A stretch of DNA of 45,256 bases, taken from contig CALWAF010000009.1 of NCBI GenBank assembly GCA_944372795.1, positions 1 to 45,256 of the forward strand, read 5' to 3'. Both the position numbers and the translations under genes were made by a program. Positions 31,763 to 41,332 of the stretch are shown in pieces. This DNA comes from an uncultured Clostridia bacterium (GTDB lineage Bacteria > Bacillota > Clostridia > Christensenellales > CAG-917). Position 1 is the stretch's first letter. Each line of letters begins with the position of its first letter. The notes below the pieces were generated by a model. That model ran no database searches, was not told the origin of the DNA, and saw only the letters and a program-made list of their open reading frames with translations.

Positions 31763-33202
31763 ATGAGGCTCAAAGAACTGCTGGACGACGCGGGCGTCGT
31801 CAAGGTGTGCGCGGACGAAGATTTCGAGGTCTCGTCCTTCAGGATACATTCGGGAGAGGTGCGCGACGGCGACCTGTTTTTTTGCATGAAAGGGAGGCGC
31901 GACGACGGCAACGACCATCTTGCGGAGGTGAATGCGAATTTCGTCGCCGTCACCGAAAAGGAGCCTTCGACGGGATGTGCCTACGTCCTCGTCCGCGACG
32001 TGCGCAGGGCCTACGCGCTGATGTCCGAGGCGTTTTGGGGACACCCCGCGGAGGGGATGAAGGTCGTCGCCGTGGTGGGCACCAACGGAAAGACGTCCAC
32101 CGCGCACTATACCGCGTCGATCCTGACCTATGCCGGGTTTTCGGTGGGGATCGTCGGCACGGAAGGGCATTATATCTGCGGAGAGAAAGTGGGGGCGAGC
32201 CTGACCACTCCCGACAGTTTCGAGCTTGCCGAGCTTCTCTTCAAGATGAGGACTCGCGGCGTGGACGCCGTGGTGGCGGAGGTCTCCGCCCACGCGATCG
32301 CGCTGGAAAAGACGGCGGGCATCAAGGCGGATATCGCCGTCTTCACCAATCTCACTCGGGATCATCTGGACTACTTCGGCACCTTCGGGGAGTATAAGGC
32401 GGTCAAGATGTCCTATTTCTCCGCCGAAAACGTGAAAAAAGCGGTGATCAACGTGGACGATCCCTGCGGCAGAGAGCTCTTGGCAAAGGCGGAAAAGGAG
32501 GGGCTGCCCGCAGTGAGCTACGGGCTTTACTGTCCCGCCGACTCCTTCGCCGTGGACGTGAGAGAGGATATGGACGGAGTGCGCTTCGTCGCCAATCTTT
32601 CCGACGACCTCGCCGAGGTGCGCTCGTCGCTGATGGGGGAGTTCAACGTCTATAATTTGCTCGCCGCGATGACCGCCGCGCACGAGCTGGGTGTGGACGG
32701 GGCGACGCTCACTCACGCCGTGCACAAAGTGCGGGCGGTGAAGGGCAGATTCAGTGTGCTGCGCAACGACCGCGGCAGCATCGTCATAGACTACGCGCAC
32801 ACCCCGGACGGGCTGGAAAAACTGCTGAAAACCGCGCGGACGATGACAAAATCGCGTCTTATAGCGGTGTTCGGGTGCGGCGGGGAGCGCGACCGCGGCA
32901 AGCGCGCTCTGATGGGCGCGGTGGCGGAGAGGCTTGCGGATCTTGTGGTCATCACGTCCGACAACCCCCGTTTCGAAGATCCCGAGCGCATCATCGCGGA
33001 CGTCGCGGCGGGGATGCAGGGCACGCGCTTCAAGACCTTTGCCGACAGGACGGAAGCCATAGCCTACGCGCTCTCGGAGATGACGGAGGGCGACACCGTG
33101 GTCATTGCGGGCAAGGGCAGTGAGGACTATCTCGACATCCGCGGCAAACGGGTGCCGTACAGCGACTTCGACGTGGCGGCGAGGTGGGGGCGGGCAAGAT
33201 GA
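31763..33202 (+). CDS. murE: UDP-MurNAc-tripeptide synthetase MurE (meso-DAP-adding)
   Basis: 479 residues. Domain 1 has DSRxxxxGDLFF-like FRIHSGEVRDGDLFFCMKG; the central ATPase has GTNGKTST (105-113) and EVSAHAIALEK; domain 3 has GRFSVL, DYAHTPDGLEKLL, FGCGGERDRGKR and DNPR at about 400-403. The DNPR motif marks enzymes that add meso-diaminopimelate rather than Lys, so the wall is inferred to be DAP-type. GGGAGGTG sets the start. The stop overlaps mraY (ATGA). Confidence 0.96.
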   Translation: MRLKELLDDAGVVKVCADEDFEVSSFRIHSGEVRDGDLFFCMKGRRDDGNDHLAEVNANFVAVTEKEPSTGCAYVLVRDVRRAYALMSEAFWGHPAEGMKVVAVVGTNGKTSTAHYTASILTYAGFSVGIVGTEGHYICGEKVGASLTTPDSFELAELLFKMRTRGVDAVVAEVSAHAIALEKTAGIKADIAVFTNLTRDHLDYFGTFGEYKAVKMSYFSAENVKKAVINVDDPCGRELLAKAEKEGLPAVSYGLYCPADSFAVDVREDMDGVRFVANLSDDLAEVRSSLMGEFNVYNLLAAMTAAHELGVDGATLTHAVHKVRAVKGRFSVLRNDRGSIVIDYAHTPDGLEKLLKTARTMTKSRLIAVFGCGGERDRGKRALMGAVAERLADLVVITSDNPRFEDPERIIADVAAGMQGTRFKTFADRTEAIAYALSEMTEGDTVVIAGKGSEDYLDIRGKRVPYSDFDVAARWGRAR

Positions 33203-34200
33203 CCCCCGAGGTGAAACTGCTCGTCTATTTCGTCGTGTCCGCGGCGGTATCCCTCTGCGCCGCGCCCTTTGCCGTCCGCCTGCTCAAAAGATTGAGGGCA
33301 GGGCAGACGGTGCTGGGCTACGTCACCCAGCACGAGCACAAGACGGGCACTCCCACCATGGGCGGCGTCATCTTTTTGCTCCCCCTCGTCGTCGTATGCG
33401 CGGCGGAGCACACCGCCTTTGCCGTCGTGGGTCTCGCCGTGACGCTGGGTTTTGCGGCGCTGGGGTTTCTGGACGACTTCATCAAGATACGCTTCCACCG
33501 CAATCTGGGGCTCAAACCCTACCAAAAGATCGTGGGACAGCTGGGCATCAGCGGCATCGCGGCGTACTTCTGCTTCGCCTTTCCCGAGACGGGCTCGGCC
33601 CTCTTTCTCCCCTTCGGGGGAGGAGAGGCGGACCTCGGCGGCGGCATCATCCCCTTTGTCATATTGGTGTACGTCGCGACGGTCAATTCCGTCAACCTCA
33701 CCGACGGATTGGACGGGCTTGCCGCCACGTCGTCCGCGGGGTATTTCCTCACCTTTGCTTTGCTCACATTCATGCTCTTTTCGGACGCCGTCGCTGCGGG
33801 TGAGGGGGAGCGCGCGGAGGAACTCTTTTCGCTGTCGGCATTCAGTGTCGCGCTGCTTGGCGGACTTCTCGGCTATCTGGTGTTCAACTCCAACCCCGCC
33901 GTCGTGATGATGGGGGATACGGGCTCGCTGGGGCTGGGCGCCGCCGTCGCCACCGTCGCGGTGTTTTCGCGTACGGAATTGCTTTTGCCCGTTGCGGGCA
34001 TAATGTTCGTGTGGTCTAGCATATCAGTGATAGTGCAGGTGCTCTCGTTCAAGTGTACGGGCAGGCGCGTGTTCCTGATGGCTCCCTTCCACCACCACCT
34101 CGAGATGAAAGGATTTTCCGAGCCTAGGATATGCGCTCTTTACCTCGTCCTGACGCTTGCGGCGGGCGCACTCACTCTCATTTTTGCGAGGATAGTATGA
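33199..34200 (+). CDS. mraY: Phospho-MurNAc-pentapeptide transferase MraY
   Basis: 333 residues with about ten membrane segments. Signature stretches are HKTGTPTMGGVIFL near 52-65, LGFLDDFIK with the Asp pair, NSVNLTDGLDGLA, MGDTGSLGLG and PFHHHLEMKG. It makes lipid I on the cytoplasmic side. The ATG at 33199 overlaps the murE stop; an in-frame start 15 bases upstream is less likely. The downstream ATGA overlap links it to murD. Confidence 0.97.
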   Translation: MTPEVKLLVYFVVSAAVSLCAAPFAVRLLKRLRAGQTVLGYVTQHEHKTGTPTMGGVIFLLPLVVVCAAEHTAFAVVGLAVTLGFAALGFLDDFIKIRFHRNLGLKPYQKIVGQLGISGIAAYFCFAFPETGSALFLPFGGGEADLGGGIIPFVILVYVATVNSVNLTDGLDGLAATSSAGYFLTFALLTFMLFSDAVAAGEGERAEELFSLSAFSVALLGGLLGYLVFNSNPAVVMMGDTGSLGLGAAVATVAVFSRTELLLPVAGIMFVWSSISVIVQVLSFKCTGRRVFLMAPFHHHLEMKGFSEPRICALYLVLTLAAGALTLIFARIV

Positions 34201-35498
34201 ATCTTGTCGGAAAGACCGTCGTCGTCTACGGCGCGGGGATAAGCGGCATCTCCGCAGCGGCGCTCGCGCGCGACCACGGAGCCCGCGCGATCATCTACGA
34301 CGACAACCCGAAAAAGAGCCATTCCACCTCATGCACCTCCGTCTTCAACGACTGCGACGTGCTGGTGGTGAGCCCCGGAGTGCCGAGCGGAAATCCGCAT
34401 GTGCTGGACGCGAAACTCGCCGGCAAACAGGTGCTGGGGGAGATGGAATTCGCCTCTCTGTTCTGCGCTGCGGAGCAGATCGCCGTCACGGGCACCAACG
34501 GCAAGACCACCACGACACTGCTCATCGACCACATCCTTCGCAGCGCGCACATCCCGTCGCACGCGGTCGGCAACGTCGGAGCGGCGTTTTCCTCCGTGGC
34601 GGACAAGCTGGACGCGATGGAGACCGTCGTCATCGAGGCGTCGAGTTTCCAGCTGGAAGGGGTGACGAGGTTCGCTCCCGACATCGCGGTCATGCTCAAC
34701 ATCACCCCCGACCATCTGGACAGACACGGGAATATGCAAAGGTACATAGGCGCAAAGGCGGGCATATTCCTGCGGCAGTCGGAGAGCGACGTCGCGGTCT
34801 ACAACGCCGACGACGAAAACGTGCTCTCCCTCCTTCCCGTCGTCCGCGCGCGCAAAGTACCGTTCAGCGTCTCTCATCCCGTGGACGGCGCCTATCTTTC
34901 CTCGGGATTCGTGTGCTGGAAGGGGATGCCCGTGGCGGAGGTCGGGGATACGGATTTTTGCGGCAGAGAGCTCGAAGACGTGCTTGCCGCCGTTGCCGTC
35001 GCCGCCGTAAAGAACGTGGGTCTTTACACCGTGGCGTCCGCCCTCGCGTCCTTTTCCCGTCCGGAGTTCAGGCGCGCCGCCTGCGGCGAGGTGGACGGAG
35101 TGAAGATCTTCAACGACAGCAAAGCCACCAACGTGCTCGCCACCGTTTCCGCAGCGGAAGGTATGCGCGGGGACACCGTGCTCATCTTGGGCGGCGCGGA
35201 CAGGGGAGAGGACTTCGATGCTCTGTTCGCGGCGCTGCCGGGAAGGGTGAGAGGCGCCGTGGTCACGGGAGAGAACGCGGCAAAGATAATAGCATCGGCA
35301 AAGGATAGAGGATTCCCCGTTGCGGAGAGCCCCGATCTTTTCGACGCCTGCGCCGATGCGCTGGATATGGCAAAGGAGCTCGGGTGCTCCAACGTGCTCT
35401 TTTCTCCCTCCTCGAAAAGTTACGACCGATTCACGGGATTCGTCGAACGCGGCAGAGCCTTCGACGCCGCGGTCGCGCGGCTCATGCGGACGAGATGA
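34197..35498 (+). CDS. murD: UDP-MurNAc-L-alanine D-glutamate ligase MurD
   Basis: 433 residues. The N-terminal Rossmann domain begins VVVYGAGISGISAAALA; the ATPase has TGTNGKTTTT near 98-107, EASSFQLEGVT and NITPDHLDRHGN; the C-terminal domain has FNDSKATN, LILGGADRGEDF and LFSPSSKSYDRFTGFVERGRAF. It adds D-Glu to UDP-MurNAc-L-Ala. GCGAGGA precedes the start, which overlaps mraY by four bases; its stop overlaps ftsW by four. Confidence 0.97.
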   Translation: MNLVGKTVVVYGAGISGISAAALARDHGARAIIYDDNPKKSHSTSCTSVFNDCDVLVVSPGVPSGNPHVLDAKLAGKQVLGEMEFASLFCAAEQIAVTGTNGKTTTTLLIDHILRSAHIPSHAVGNVGAAFSSVADKLDAMETVVIEASSFQLEGVTRFAPDIAVMLNITPDHLDRHGNMQRYIGAKAGIFLRQSESDVAVYNADDENVLSLLPVVRARKVPFSVSHPVDGAYLSSGFVCWKGMPVAEVGDTDFCGRELEDVLAAVAVAAVKNVGLYTVASALASFSRPEFRRAACGEVDGVKIFNDSKATNVLATVSAAEGMRGDTVLILGGADRGEDFDALFAALPGRVRGAVVTGENAAKIIASAKDRGFPVAESPDLFDACADALDMAKELGCSNVLFSPSSKSYDRFTGFVERGRAFDAAVARLMRTR

Positions 35499-36673
35499 AG
35501 AGGACGGACTTTTTCGCTTTCGACAAACCCCTCGCGCTGTGCGCCGTCCTCCTTTCCGGGATAGGGCTGCTGTTCATCTACTCCGCGTCCTCCTATTCCG
35601 CAGAGCTGCAATTCGGCGACGCCTTCCACTATGTCGAAACGCAGGCGGTGGCTTTGGTGCTCGGGGTGGCGGTGATGCTTGCCCTCTCGTTCGTCCGTCC
35701 GGAGCGCATAAAGAAGGCGGCGCTCCCTTTGTACATCGCGGGGATAGCGCTGCTTGCCGCAGTCTTCATCCCCGGTTTCGGAGTGGAAAACTACGGCGCG
35801 AAACGCTGGCTGGATCTGGGCTTTTTCACCGTTCAACCCTCGGAATACGCGAAATTCGCCATGGTCGTCCTGCTCGCGGCGTTCGCGGCAAAGAGGGGAG
35901 TGGGCACCTTTCCCCGCGCCGTCGTCTTCCTTTCCGCGGCGGGAGCGGTGTGTCTGCTCCTGCTTCTCGAGCCGAATATGTCCGTGACCATATGCGTGGG
36001 AGCGGCGGCGTTCCTTTTGCTCTTTGCGGCGGGCGCGAAGCCGACGCATCTCGTGCTAATCCTAGTGCCCGTGGTCGTGTGCGGCATAGCCCTCGTCGTT
36101 GCCGAGCCCTACCGCGTCCGCAGACTGCTCGCCTTTCTCGATCCGTGGGCATCCCCTTTGGACGAGGGCTATCAGCTCATCCAATCCTATTACGCGCTGG
36201 GGTCGGGAGGTTTGTTCGGCGCAGGGCTCTTCTCTTCCCGTCAAAAATACCTCTTCCTGCCCTTTGCCGAGAGCGACTTCATACTCTCGGTCATAGGTGA
36301 GGAAACGGGATTTTTCGGTGCGATGGGGGTGCTGGCGCTGTTCGGAGTCATCGTTGTGAGGGGAGCTCTCATCGCGGCGAGGGCGAGGGACGCGTTTTCG
36401 TGTTATCTTTCGGCGGGCATCACCGCTCTCCTTGCCGTGCAGACTCTGATGAACGCCGCCGTGGTGTGCGGCGCGGTGCCTCCCACGGGGCTTCCGCTGC
36501 CGTTTGTAAGCGCGGGCGGGAGCTCGTTGGTGTGCGCGTTCGCGGCGGTGGGAGTGCTGCTCGCGGTGTCGCGCCACTCGTCGGGGATATTCCTGCGTCT
36601 GCCCGAGGCGGTCGGAGCATCCGGTCGGAAGACGGAGAAGACAAGAGAGATCTTTGCGGGAGGAAGAGCGTGA
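35495..36673 (+). CDS. ftsW: Septal peptidoglycan polymerase FtsW
   Basis: 392 residues, SEDS family with about ten membrane segments. Typical marks are IYSASSY near 25-31, YGAKRWLDLGFFTVQPSEYAKFAMV, the long outer loop with WASPLDEGYQLIQSYYALGSGGLFGAG, LPFAESDFILSVIGEETGF with the essential Asp, and GAVPPTGLPLPFVSAGGSSLV. FtsW polymerises glycan strands from lipid II with its partner class B PBP, encoded a few genes upstream. The next gene is murA, with no murG between them. Confidence 0.96.
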   Translation: MKRTDFFAFDKPLALCAVLLSGIGLLFIYSASSYSAELQFGDAFHYVETQAVALVLGVAVMLALSFVRPERIKKAALPLYIAGIALLAAVFIPGFGVENYGAKRWLDLGFFTVQPSEYAKFAMVVLLAAFAAKRGVGTFPRAVVFLSAAGAVCLLLLLEPNMSVTICVGAAAFLLLFAAGAKPTHLVLILVPVVVCGIALVVAEPYRVRRLLAFLDPWASPLDEGYQLIQSYYALGSGGLFGAGLFSSRQKYLFLPFAESDFILSVIGEETGFFGAMGVLALFGVIVVRGALIAARARDAFSCYLSAGITALLAVQTLMNAAVVCGAVPPTGLPLPFVSAGGSSLVCAFAAVGVLLAVSRHSSGIFLRLPEAVGASGRKTEKTREIFAGGRA

Positions 36674-37926
36674 AAAAGGAAGTTTTCGTCATAGAAGGAG
36701 GGCGTTCGTTGTGCGGGAGGATGACCGTGCACGGCGCAAAAAACGCGGTGTTGCCCATGCTTGCGGCAAGCGTGCTCACCCCCGCTCCCGTGACGGTGAG
36801 GGATTGTCCGCACATCACGGACGTGGAGGATATGCTCGGGGTGCTGCGCGCTCTGGGGGTCGAGGTCACCGTGACGGACAGAGAGATCACCGTGACGGGT
36901 TCCCCCGCGTGCACCGACATCCCGCCGGGGCTTGCGGGAGGCATGAGATCCTCCGTATTCATGCTGGGGGCGCTGCTTTCGCGGTGCGGAGAGGTGGAGC
37001 TCGCCTCTCCCGGCGGATGCAGGATAGGCGCGCGTCCTCTCGACATCCACTTCGACGGATTGGAGCGTATGGGGGTGAGGGTGGAGTGCGGGGACGGGCG
37101 TATCCTGTGCACTGCGGACAGACTGCACGGCGCCGACATCGTGCTGCGCTATCCCAGCGTGGGCGCCACCGAGAACCTCGTCATGGCAGCGGTCTGCGCA
37201 GAGGGGGTGACCCGCATCATCGGTGCCGCGCGGGAGCCCGAGATCGTATCCCTCGTCAGACTGCTGCGCAAGATGGGCGCGGATATAGCGGGAGAGGGCA
37301 GTCCCGTCGTGACCGTGCGAGGAGTGGACGAGCTGGACGGCGCTTCGGCGACGCCCTCTCCCGACAGGATAGTCGCAGGGACGGTGATGGCTGCCGTGGC
37401 TGTGTGCGGTGGCAGAGTGGAGCTTTCCGGCGCGGACTCTTCGGACATGGGCGCGGTCATCTCCCCCTTTCTCGGTGCGCATACATTCCTCATCGAGCAC
37501 GGCGGCGCCATCACTTTCGAGAGTGACGGGATGCTTTCTCCCACCGACGTATGCACGGGACCTTATCCGCTTTTCCCCACGGATATGCAGGCGCCTTTCA
37601 TGGCGTGCCAGTGTTTCGCTGCGGGGATGAGCAGTATGCGGGAGACCGTCTTCGAGGACAGATTCGCTCACGTTGCCGAACTCCGCAGGATGGGCGCGCG
37701 CATCGCCGTCGCGGGCAACACCGCATTCGTGGACGGCAGCGGCGGGATGAGGGGGAGCGTCATCGCGGCTTCCGACCTGCGCGGAGGTGCGGGACTTGCC
37801 GTGGCAGCCCTCGGAGCCGAAGGGGAGAGCATACTCTCCGGCACCGTGTACATCGATCGCGGCTATGAAGATATGGCGAAGATGTTCTCATCTCTCGGCG
37901 GAAAGATCTCGCGGCGCCGCGTCTGA
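36670..37926 (+). CDS. murA: UDP-N-acetylglucosamine 1-carboxyvinyltransferase MurA
   Basis: 418 residues. The EPSP-synthase fold is shown by GAKNAVLPMLAASVL near 22-36, the active-site loop SPGGCRIGARPLDIH with Cys117, GATENLVMAAV, and FPTDMQAPFMAC. It transfers enolpyruvate to UDP-GlcNAc, the first step of wall precursor synthesis. The Cys means the common fosfomycin-sensitive form is expected. It starts at GTG 36670, overlapping the ftsW stop by four bases, after GGAGGAAGAG. Its position here, where murG-murC-murB are usual, is unusual. Confidence 0.96.
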   Translation: MKKEVFVIEGGRSLCGRMTVHGAKNAVLPMLAASVLTPAPVTVRDCPHITDVEDMLGVLRALGVEVTVTDREITVTGSPACTDIPPGLAGGMRSSVFMLGALLSRCGEVELASPGGCRIGARPLDIHFDGLERMGVRVECGDGRILCTADRLHGADIVLRYPSVGATENLVMAAVCAEGVTRIIGAAREPEIVSLVRLLRKMGADIAGEGSPVVTVRGVDELDGASATPSPDRIVAGTVMAAVAVCGGRVELSGADSSDMGAVISPFLGAHTFLIEHGGAITFESDGMLSPTDVCTGPYPLFPTDMQAPFMACQCFAAGMSSMRETVFEDRFAHVAELRRMGARIAVAGNTAFVDGSGGMRGSVIAASDLRGGAGLAVAALGAEGESILSGTVYIDRGYEDMAKMFSSLGGKISRRRV

Positions 37927-38001
37927 AAGGGAAAAATCCCGCCGAAAAGGGCTTTTATCCGACCGAAATTTGCAAAAAACTCTTTTTTTAACGTAAAATC
38001 G

Positions 38002-38029
38002 TTGACACGGCGCTCATTTATTATATAAT
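38002..38029 (+). promoter_or_regulatory. Strong promoter of ftsA-ftsZ
   Basis: TTGACA (38002-38007), 16-bp spacer, TATAAT (38024-38029), both exact consensus. It sits in a short AT-rich gap between murA and ftsA and gives a leader of about 48 bases. Confidence 0.9.
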
Positions 38030-38083
38030 AAAATTAGTAATATTATAAATCGCGCTTGCGTATATGCGCGCGAACGGGGCTTT

Positions 38084-39250
38084 ATGAGCGCAATGTTCTC
38101 AAAAGACATCGTTGCCCTCGACGTTTCGTCGAGACGGATCACCGCCATGGTCGGCTGCAAAAAAGCGCAGTCCGTCTATGACGTCAAGGTCAGGCTCGAG
38201 AGGGAATACGACGGTTACAGCGACGGCGCTTTCTTCGACGAGGAACAGCTCGCGGGTGCCGTCACCGACATCCTTTCCGAGGCGCTCTCGCAGTCGGGCA
38301 TCGCGACCCGCAGAGTGTACGTCGGCGTGCCCGGGGAGTTCGTCACTCTCGTCAACCGTCCCGTCACCGTCACCCTCGACAGAGTGCGCAGAGTGGTGGA
38401 CGCCGACATCTCTTATCTCATCGCCAAGGGCGGCGCGTTCGACGACCCGGACCGCGTCCTTATAGGTTCCTCCGCCGTGAGCTATTCGGTGGACACTTCC
38501 GATAAACAGTTCTTCGACGTGCGCGGTATGAATGCGGGCAGAGTGTCCGCCACCGTGTCGTATATGCTGGCGGATCGCTCTTTCACGGAGCTTGTCGAGT
38601 CTGCGGTGCGAAAGGCGGGTTTCAGAGAGATCCGCTTCGTCGCTTCCGCGTGGGCGGAGTGCGTCGCCATGTTCGAGCGCGAACAGCGCGATGCCGCATA
38701 CGCCGTCATCGACGCGGGCTATCTTTCCTCTTCCGTCGCGATCGGCAGGGGAGAGGGGTTGCAGGAGCTCAAATCCTTCTCCATGGGCGGAGGTCATGTC
38801 GCGGCGGACATCTACGAAGTGCTGGACATTCCTTTCGAGCTTGCGGAGGAAGCCAAGGAGCTGGTCGATCTCAACCTCTCTTATTCTCCCGATGCGGTGC
38901 TCGTTGCCGACGGGGAGCACATCGTTTATGCCGCGGAAGCGTGCGAGATAGTGCGCGCCCGTCTGGAATATTTCGCCGAGATCGTGGCAGAGGTCATCGC
39001 CTCCGCCGACGTGCCCGGCTACATACCCGTCTATCTCACCGGCGAGGGCTTCTCCGCGATACGCGGCGCCCGCTCGGTGATCGCGGACAAACTCGGACGT
39101 CCCGTGGAGCTCACCGCTCCCAAGGTGCCCGGGTTCACCCGTCCCGACGACAGCTCGGCGCTCTCCCTCTTTGTGGTCGCCGAAACCATGCAAAAACCGG
39201 GCTCTGCCCTTGACATCTTAAAACGCGTTTTCAACGGAGGTAAAAAATGA
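38084..39250 (+). CDS. ftsA: Cell division protein FtsA
   Basis: 388 residues, a little shorter than usual (about 410-440). The actin-like ATPase pieces are [16 protein letters not shown] at the N terminus, [15 protein letters not shown] in subdomain 1[27 protein letters not shown] and [13 protein letters not shown]. The C-terminal [13 protein letters not shown] is a plausible amphipathic membrane helix. FtsA tethers FtsZ to the membrane. ATG 38084 is preceded only by GGGGCT; ATG 38093 is an alternative. The end overlaps ftsZ by four bases, and the ftsZ ribosome site GGAGG lies inside it. Confidence 0.93.
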   Translation: MSAMFSKDIVALDVSSRRITAMVGCKKAQSVYDVKVRLEREYDGYSDGAFFDEEQLAGAVTDILSEALSQSGIATRRVYVGVPGEFVTLVNRPVTVTLDRVRRVVDADISYLIAKGGAFDDPDRVLIGSSAVSYSVDTSDKQFFDVRGMNAGRVSATVSYMLADRSFTELVESAVRKAGFREIRFVASAWAECVAMFEREQRDAAYAVIDAGYLSSSVAIGRGEGLQELKSFSMGGGHVAADIYEVLDIPFELAEEAKELVDLNLSYSPDAVLVADGEHIVYAAEACEIVRARLEYFAEIVAEVIASADVPGYIPVYLTGEGFSAIRGARSVIADKLGRPVELTAPKVPGFTRPDDSSALSLFVVAETMQKPGSALDILKRVFNGGKK

Positions 39251-40677
39251 TAGATTTCGAAAAATTCGGCTATTCTGCCCAGACGCAGCCCGAAGACGAA
39301 GAACCCAAGACCAACGAGTACGGCTACGCCACGGATGACGCCGAAGAGGAGGAGATGTACGCTCCCGTGCCCCGCAAGGAGCCCGGCAAGGCGAACATCG
39401 TCGTCGTCGGTGTCGGCGGCGGCGGCAACAACGCCGTCAACAACATGATCCGCGCGGGCATCAAGAGCGCAAGTTTCATCGTGATGAACACCGATATGCA
39501 GGCGCTCAACATGTCCCTCGTGCCCGAAGAGTGCAAGATCCAGATCGGCGCGGGCAAGACGGGCGGACTCGGCGCAGGCTCCAACCCCGAGATAGGCAAG
39601 ATGGCGGCAGAGGAGTCCCGCGACGACATCAAAAAGGCCCTCGAAGGCATCGACCTGCTCTTCATCACCGCGGGCATGGGCGGCGGCACCGGTACGGGCG
39701 CTGCTCCCGTAGTCGCCGAGATAGCCAAATCCATGGGCATCCTCACCGTTGCGGTCGTCACCAAACCCTTCAACTTCGAGGGTCCTCACCGCATGAGAAA
39801 TGCCGAGATCGGCATCCGCAACCTCAAAAACTTTGTGGATACGCTGCTCATCATCCCCAATCAGAAGCTCATCGAAGTGCTGGACAAGAAAGTCGGCTTC
39901 AAGCGCGCGTTCGAGATCGCGGATGACGTGCTCCGTCAGGGCGTGCAGGGCGTCAGCGACGTCATTGCCAATCCGGAACTCATCAATCTCGACTTCGCGG
40001 ACGTCAAGACCATCCTCAAAAAGCGCGGTCTCGCGCATATGGGCATCGGCTACGGCAAGGGCGAAAAGCGCGTCATCGAGGCGGTCAGGAACGCCGTCTT
40101 CAGCCCCTTGCTCGAGACGGACATCGAGGGTGCCACCGGCATCATCGTCAACATCAGCGGCGGTGAAGATATGATGCTCAGTGAAGTCACCGAGGCTTGC
40201 GAGATCATCCGTCAGGTGGTCGACCCCGACGCCAACATCATCTTCGGCACCGACTTCCGTCCCGACAAAAAGGACATAGAGATCACCATCATCGCCACCG
40301 GTTTCGTGGACAAACACAACGCTCCCGCACGTACGGTGGGGTCCGCCCCCGTCAGCGGCGCGCGTTCGCTGGAGTCCGCCATGTCCGATATGGCGGCAGA
40401 CAAGGAGAAGGAAAAGGACGATGAGACCGTCGAGCCCATGAAGTCCGTCTACAACCGTGACATCTTTGCCGATCGTCCCGTTTTCGGACAGCGCTTTGCG
40501 CAGCCTGCGGCGGAAACTCCCGCCCCCGCTCCCGAGCCGGAACCCGTCCGTCCCGTCGCTCCCGAACCCGCTCCCCAAGCTCCCGCTTCCTCCGTCCCTT
40601 CCGGACGTATCGACCTCGGGAATAACGGGAAGAGTGTGCCGCCGTTCCTGCGTCACCTTCGCCGCTCCCGCGACTGA
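39247..40677 (+). CDS. ftsZ: Cell division protein FtsZ
   Basis: 476 residues, long for the family. An acidic N-terminal extension of about 45 residues precedes the GTPase core: [15 protein letters not shown] near 53-67, [22 protein letters not shown], tubulin signature [29 protein letters not shown] and the T7-loop NLDFADVK. A linker of about 110 Pro/Ala/Glu-rich residues leads to the C-terminal peptide [13 protein letters not shown], the docking site for FtsA and SepF, both encoded in this window. GGAGGTAAAAA precedes the ATG. The large repeat copy 2 begins 22 bases after the stop. Confidence 0.97.
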   Translation: MIDFEKFGYSAQTQPEDEEPKTNEYGYATDDAEEEEMYAPVPRKEPGKANIVVVGVGGGGNNAVNNMIRAGIKSASFIVMNTDMQALNMSLVPEECKIQIGAGKTGGLGAGSNPEIGKMAAEESRDDIKKALEGIDLLFITAGMGGGTGTGAAPVVAEIAKSMGILTVAVVTKPFNFEGPHRMRNAEIGIRNLKNFVDTLLIIPNQKLIEVLDKKVGFKRAFEIADDVLRQGVQGVSDVIANPELINLDFADVKTILKKRGLAHMGIGYGKGEKRVIEAVRNAVFSPLLETDIEGATGIIVNISGGEDMMLSEVTEACEIIRQVVDPDANIIFGTDFRPDKKDIEITIIATGFVDKHNAPARTVGSAPVSGARSLESAMSDMAADKEKEKDDETVEPMKSVYNRDIFADRPVFGQRFAQPAAETPAPAPEPEPVRPVAPEPAPQAPASSVPSGRIDLGNNGKSVPPFLRHLRRSRD

Positions 40678-40698
40678 ACGCCGCCATTTGGCGCATAA

Positions 40699-41272
40699 CT
40701 TTGTCAGCACCCCTTTTTCGGCTCGTTACGTACGACCAAGTACGCGCCTCACCGAAAAAGGGGTGCTTTCGCGTTCTGCATCCAAATGAGAGCGTCAGCG
40801 CAATAAACGTTTGATAGAGCGTATTTGAGCACAACGAACACTCTTTTGGAGACGGTTTCACGCGCCGCTCACCCAAACTTGCACAGCGGGCGTTTGCGCC
40901 CGCTCTTGCAAGTCGCGGCGCGCTTCGCGACCTCGCAAGCCGGACGGATAATTAAGTAGACACGGGCGCCGTGCGCGTCGAGTCGCCTTCCTCTCCCCGC
41001 GAGCGATGTTCAGTGAGTACTGTTCGCCGCTCGATTATCTCTATGCGAGATTCAAACTTTATCAAAAAGAACGAAAAGCATATCCCGCATTTTAGGAGGA
41101 CTGCACTCTTCCCGAGTGGGGGAGGAAAGCCCGAAGGGAAGGAGGGGGAGCAATATTCCCCGCGAGACGTGTACTCTATTTCACGTTTGAGCACGATGAA
41201 ACCCGCAGGAAGGGGGTAACAATACTTCCATGATAGAGGACAGTCCTCTCTTCCCGTGAGAGGAAAGCCCGA
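40699..41272 (+). repeat. Large dispersed structured repeat, copy 2
   Basis: It begins with CTTTGTCA and the terminal hairpin (40706-40767), then follows copy 1 (7-920) block by block: a segment at 40771-40884, a compact hairpin region at 40885-40940, the most conserved segment at about 40940-41105 and hairpins to 41244. GAGGAAAGCCCGA occurs at 41122-41134 and again at 41260-41272; copy 1 has it once (748-760). The element fills the gap between ftsZ and spoIIGA. In Bacillus that gap holds bpr and related genes; none is seen here. No open frame is conserved between the two copies. Confidence 0.75.
40706..40767 (+). terminator. Terminal hairpin of repeat copy 2
   Basis: A 16-bp perfect outer stem (40706-40721 with 40752-40767) surrounds CGTAC (40729-40733), loop GACCAA and GTACG (40740-40744). 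It is followed by only two or three T, so it is a weak intrinsic terminator for ftsZ. The stem sequence differs from copy 1 but remains fully paired. Confidence 0.55.
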
Positions 41273-41275
41273 GTT

Positions 41276-41325
41276 TTCTCGACAAGGGCCGACGGAAAGA
41301 TTTCGCGGAGGGAGGGGCGTATCAT
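41276..41325 (+). promoter_or_regulatory. Possible Spo0A-controlled promoter of spoIIGA
   Basis: CTTGTCGAGA on the minus strand (41285-41276) is close to the Spo0A box (TTTGTCRAAA). TATCAT at 41320-41325 could be the -10 box, with no good -35, as expected for a Spo0A-activated sigma-A promoter. The start codon is seven bases after the -10 candidate. Confidence 0.4.
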
Positions 41326-41332
41326 CGCGGGT

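Noticed and set aside
36400..36669. Upstream extension of the murA frame into ftsW
   Set aside because: The extra 90 codons lie wholly inside ftsW in another frame and have no MurA likeness. GTG 36670 with GGAGG is the normal start.
40971..41219. Open frame of 82 codons inside repeat copy 2
   Set aside because: It is not conserved in copy 1 and reads across hairpins. No ribosome site or family likeness.
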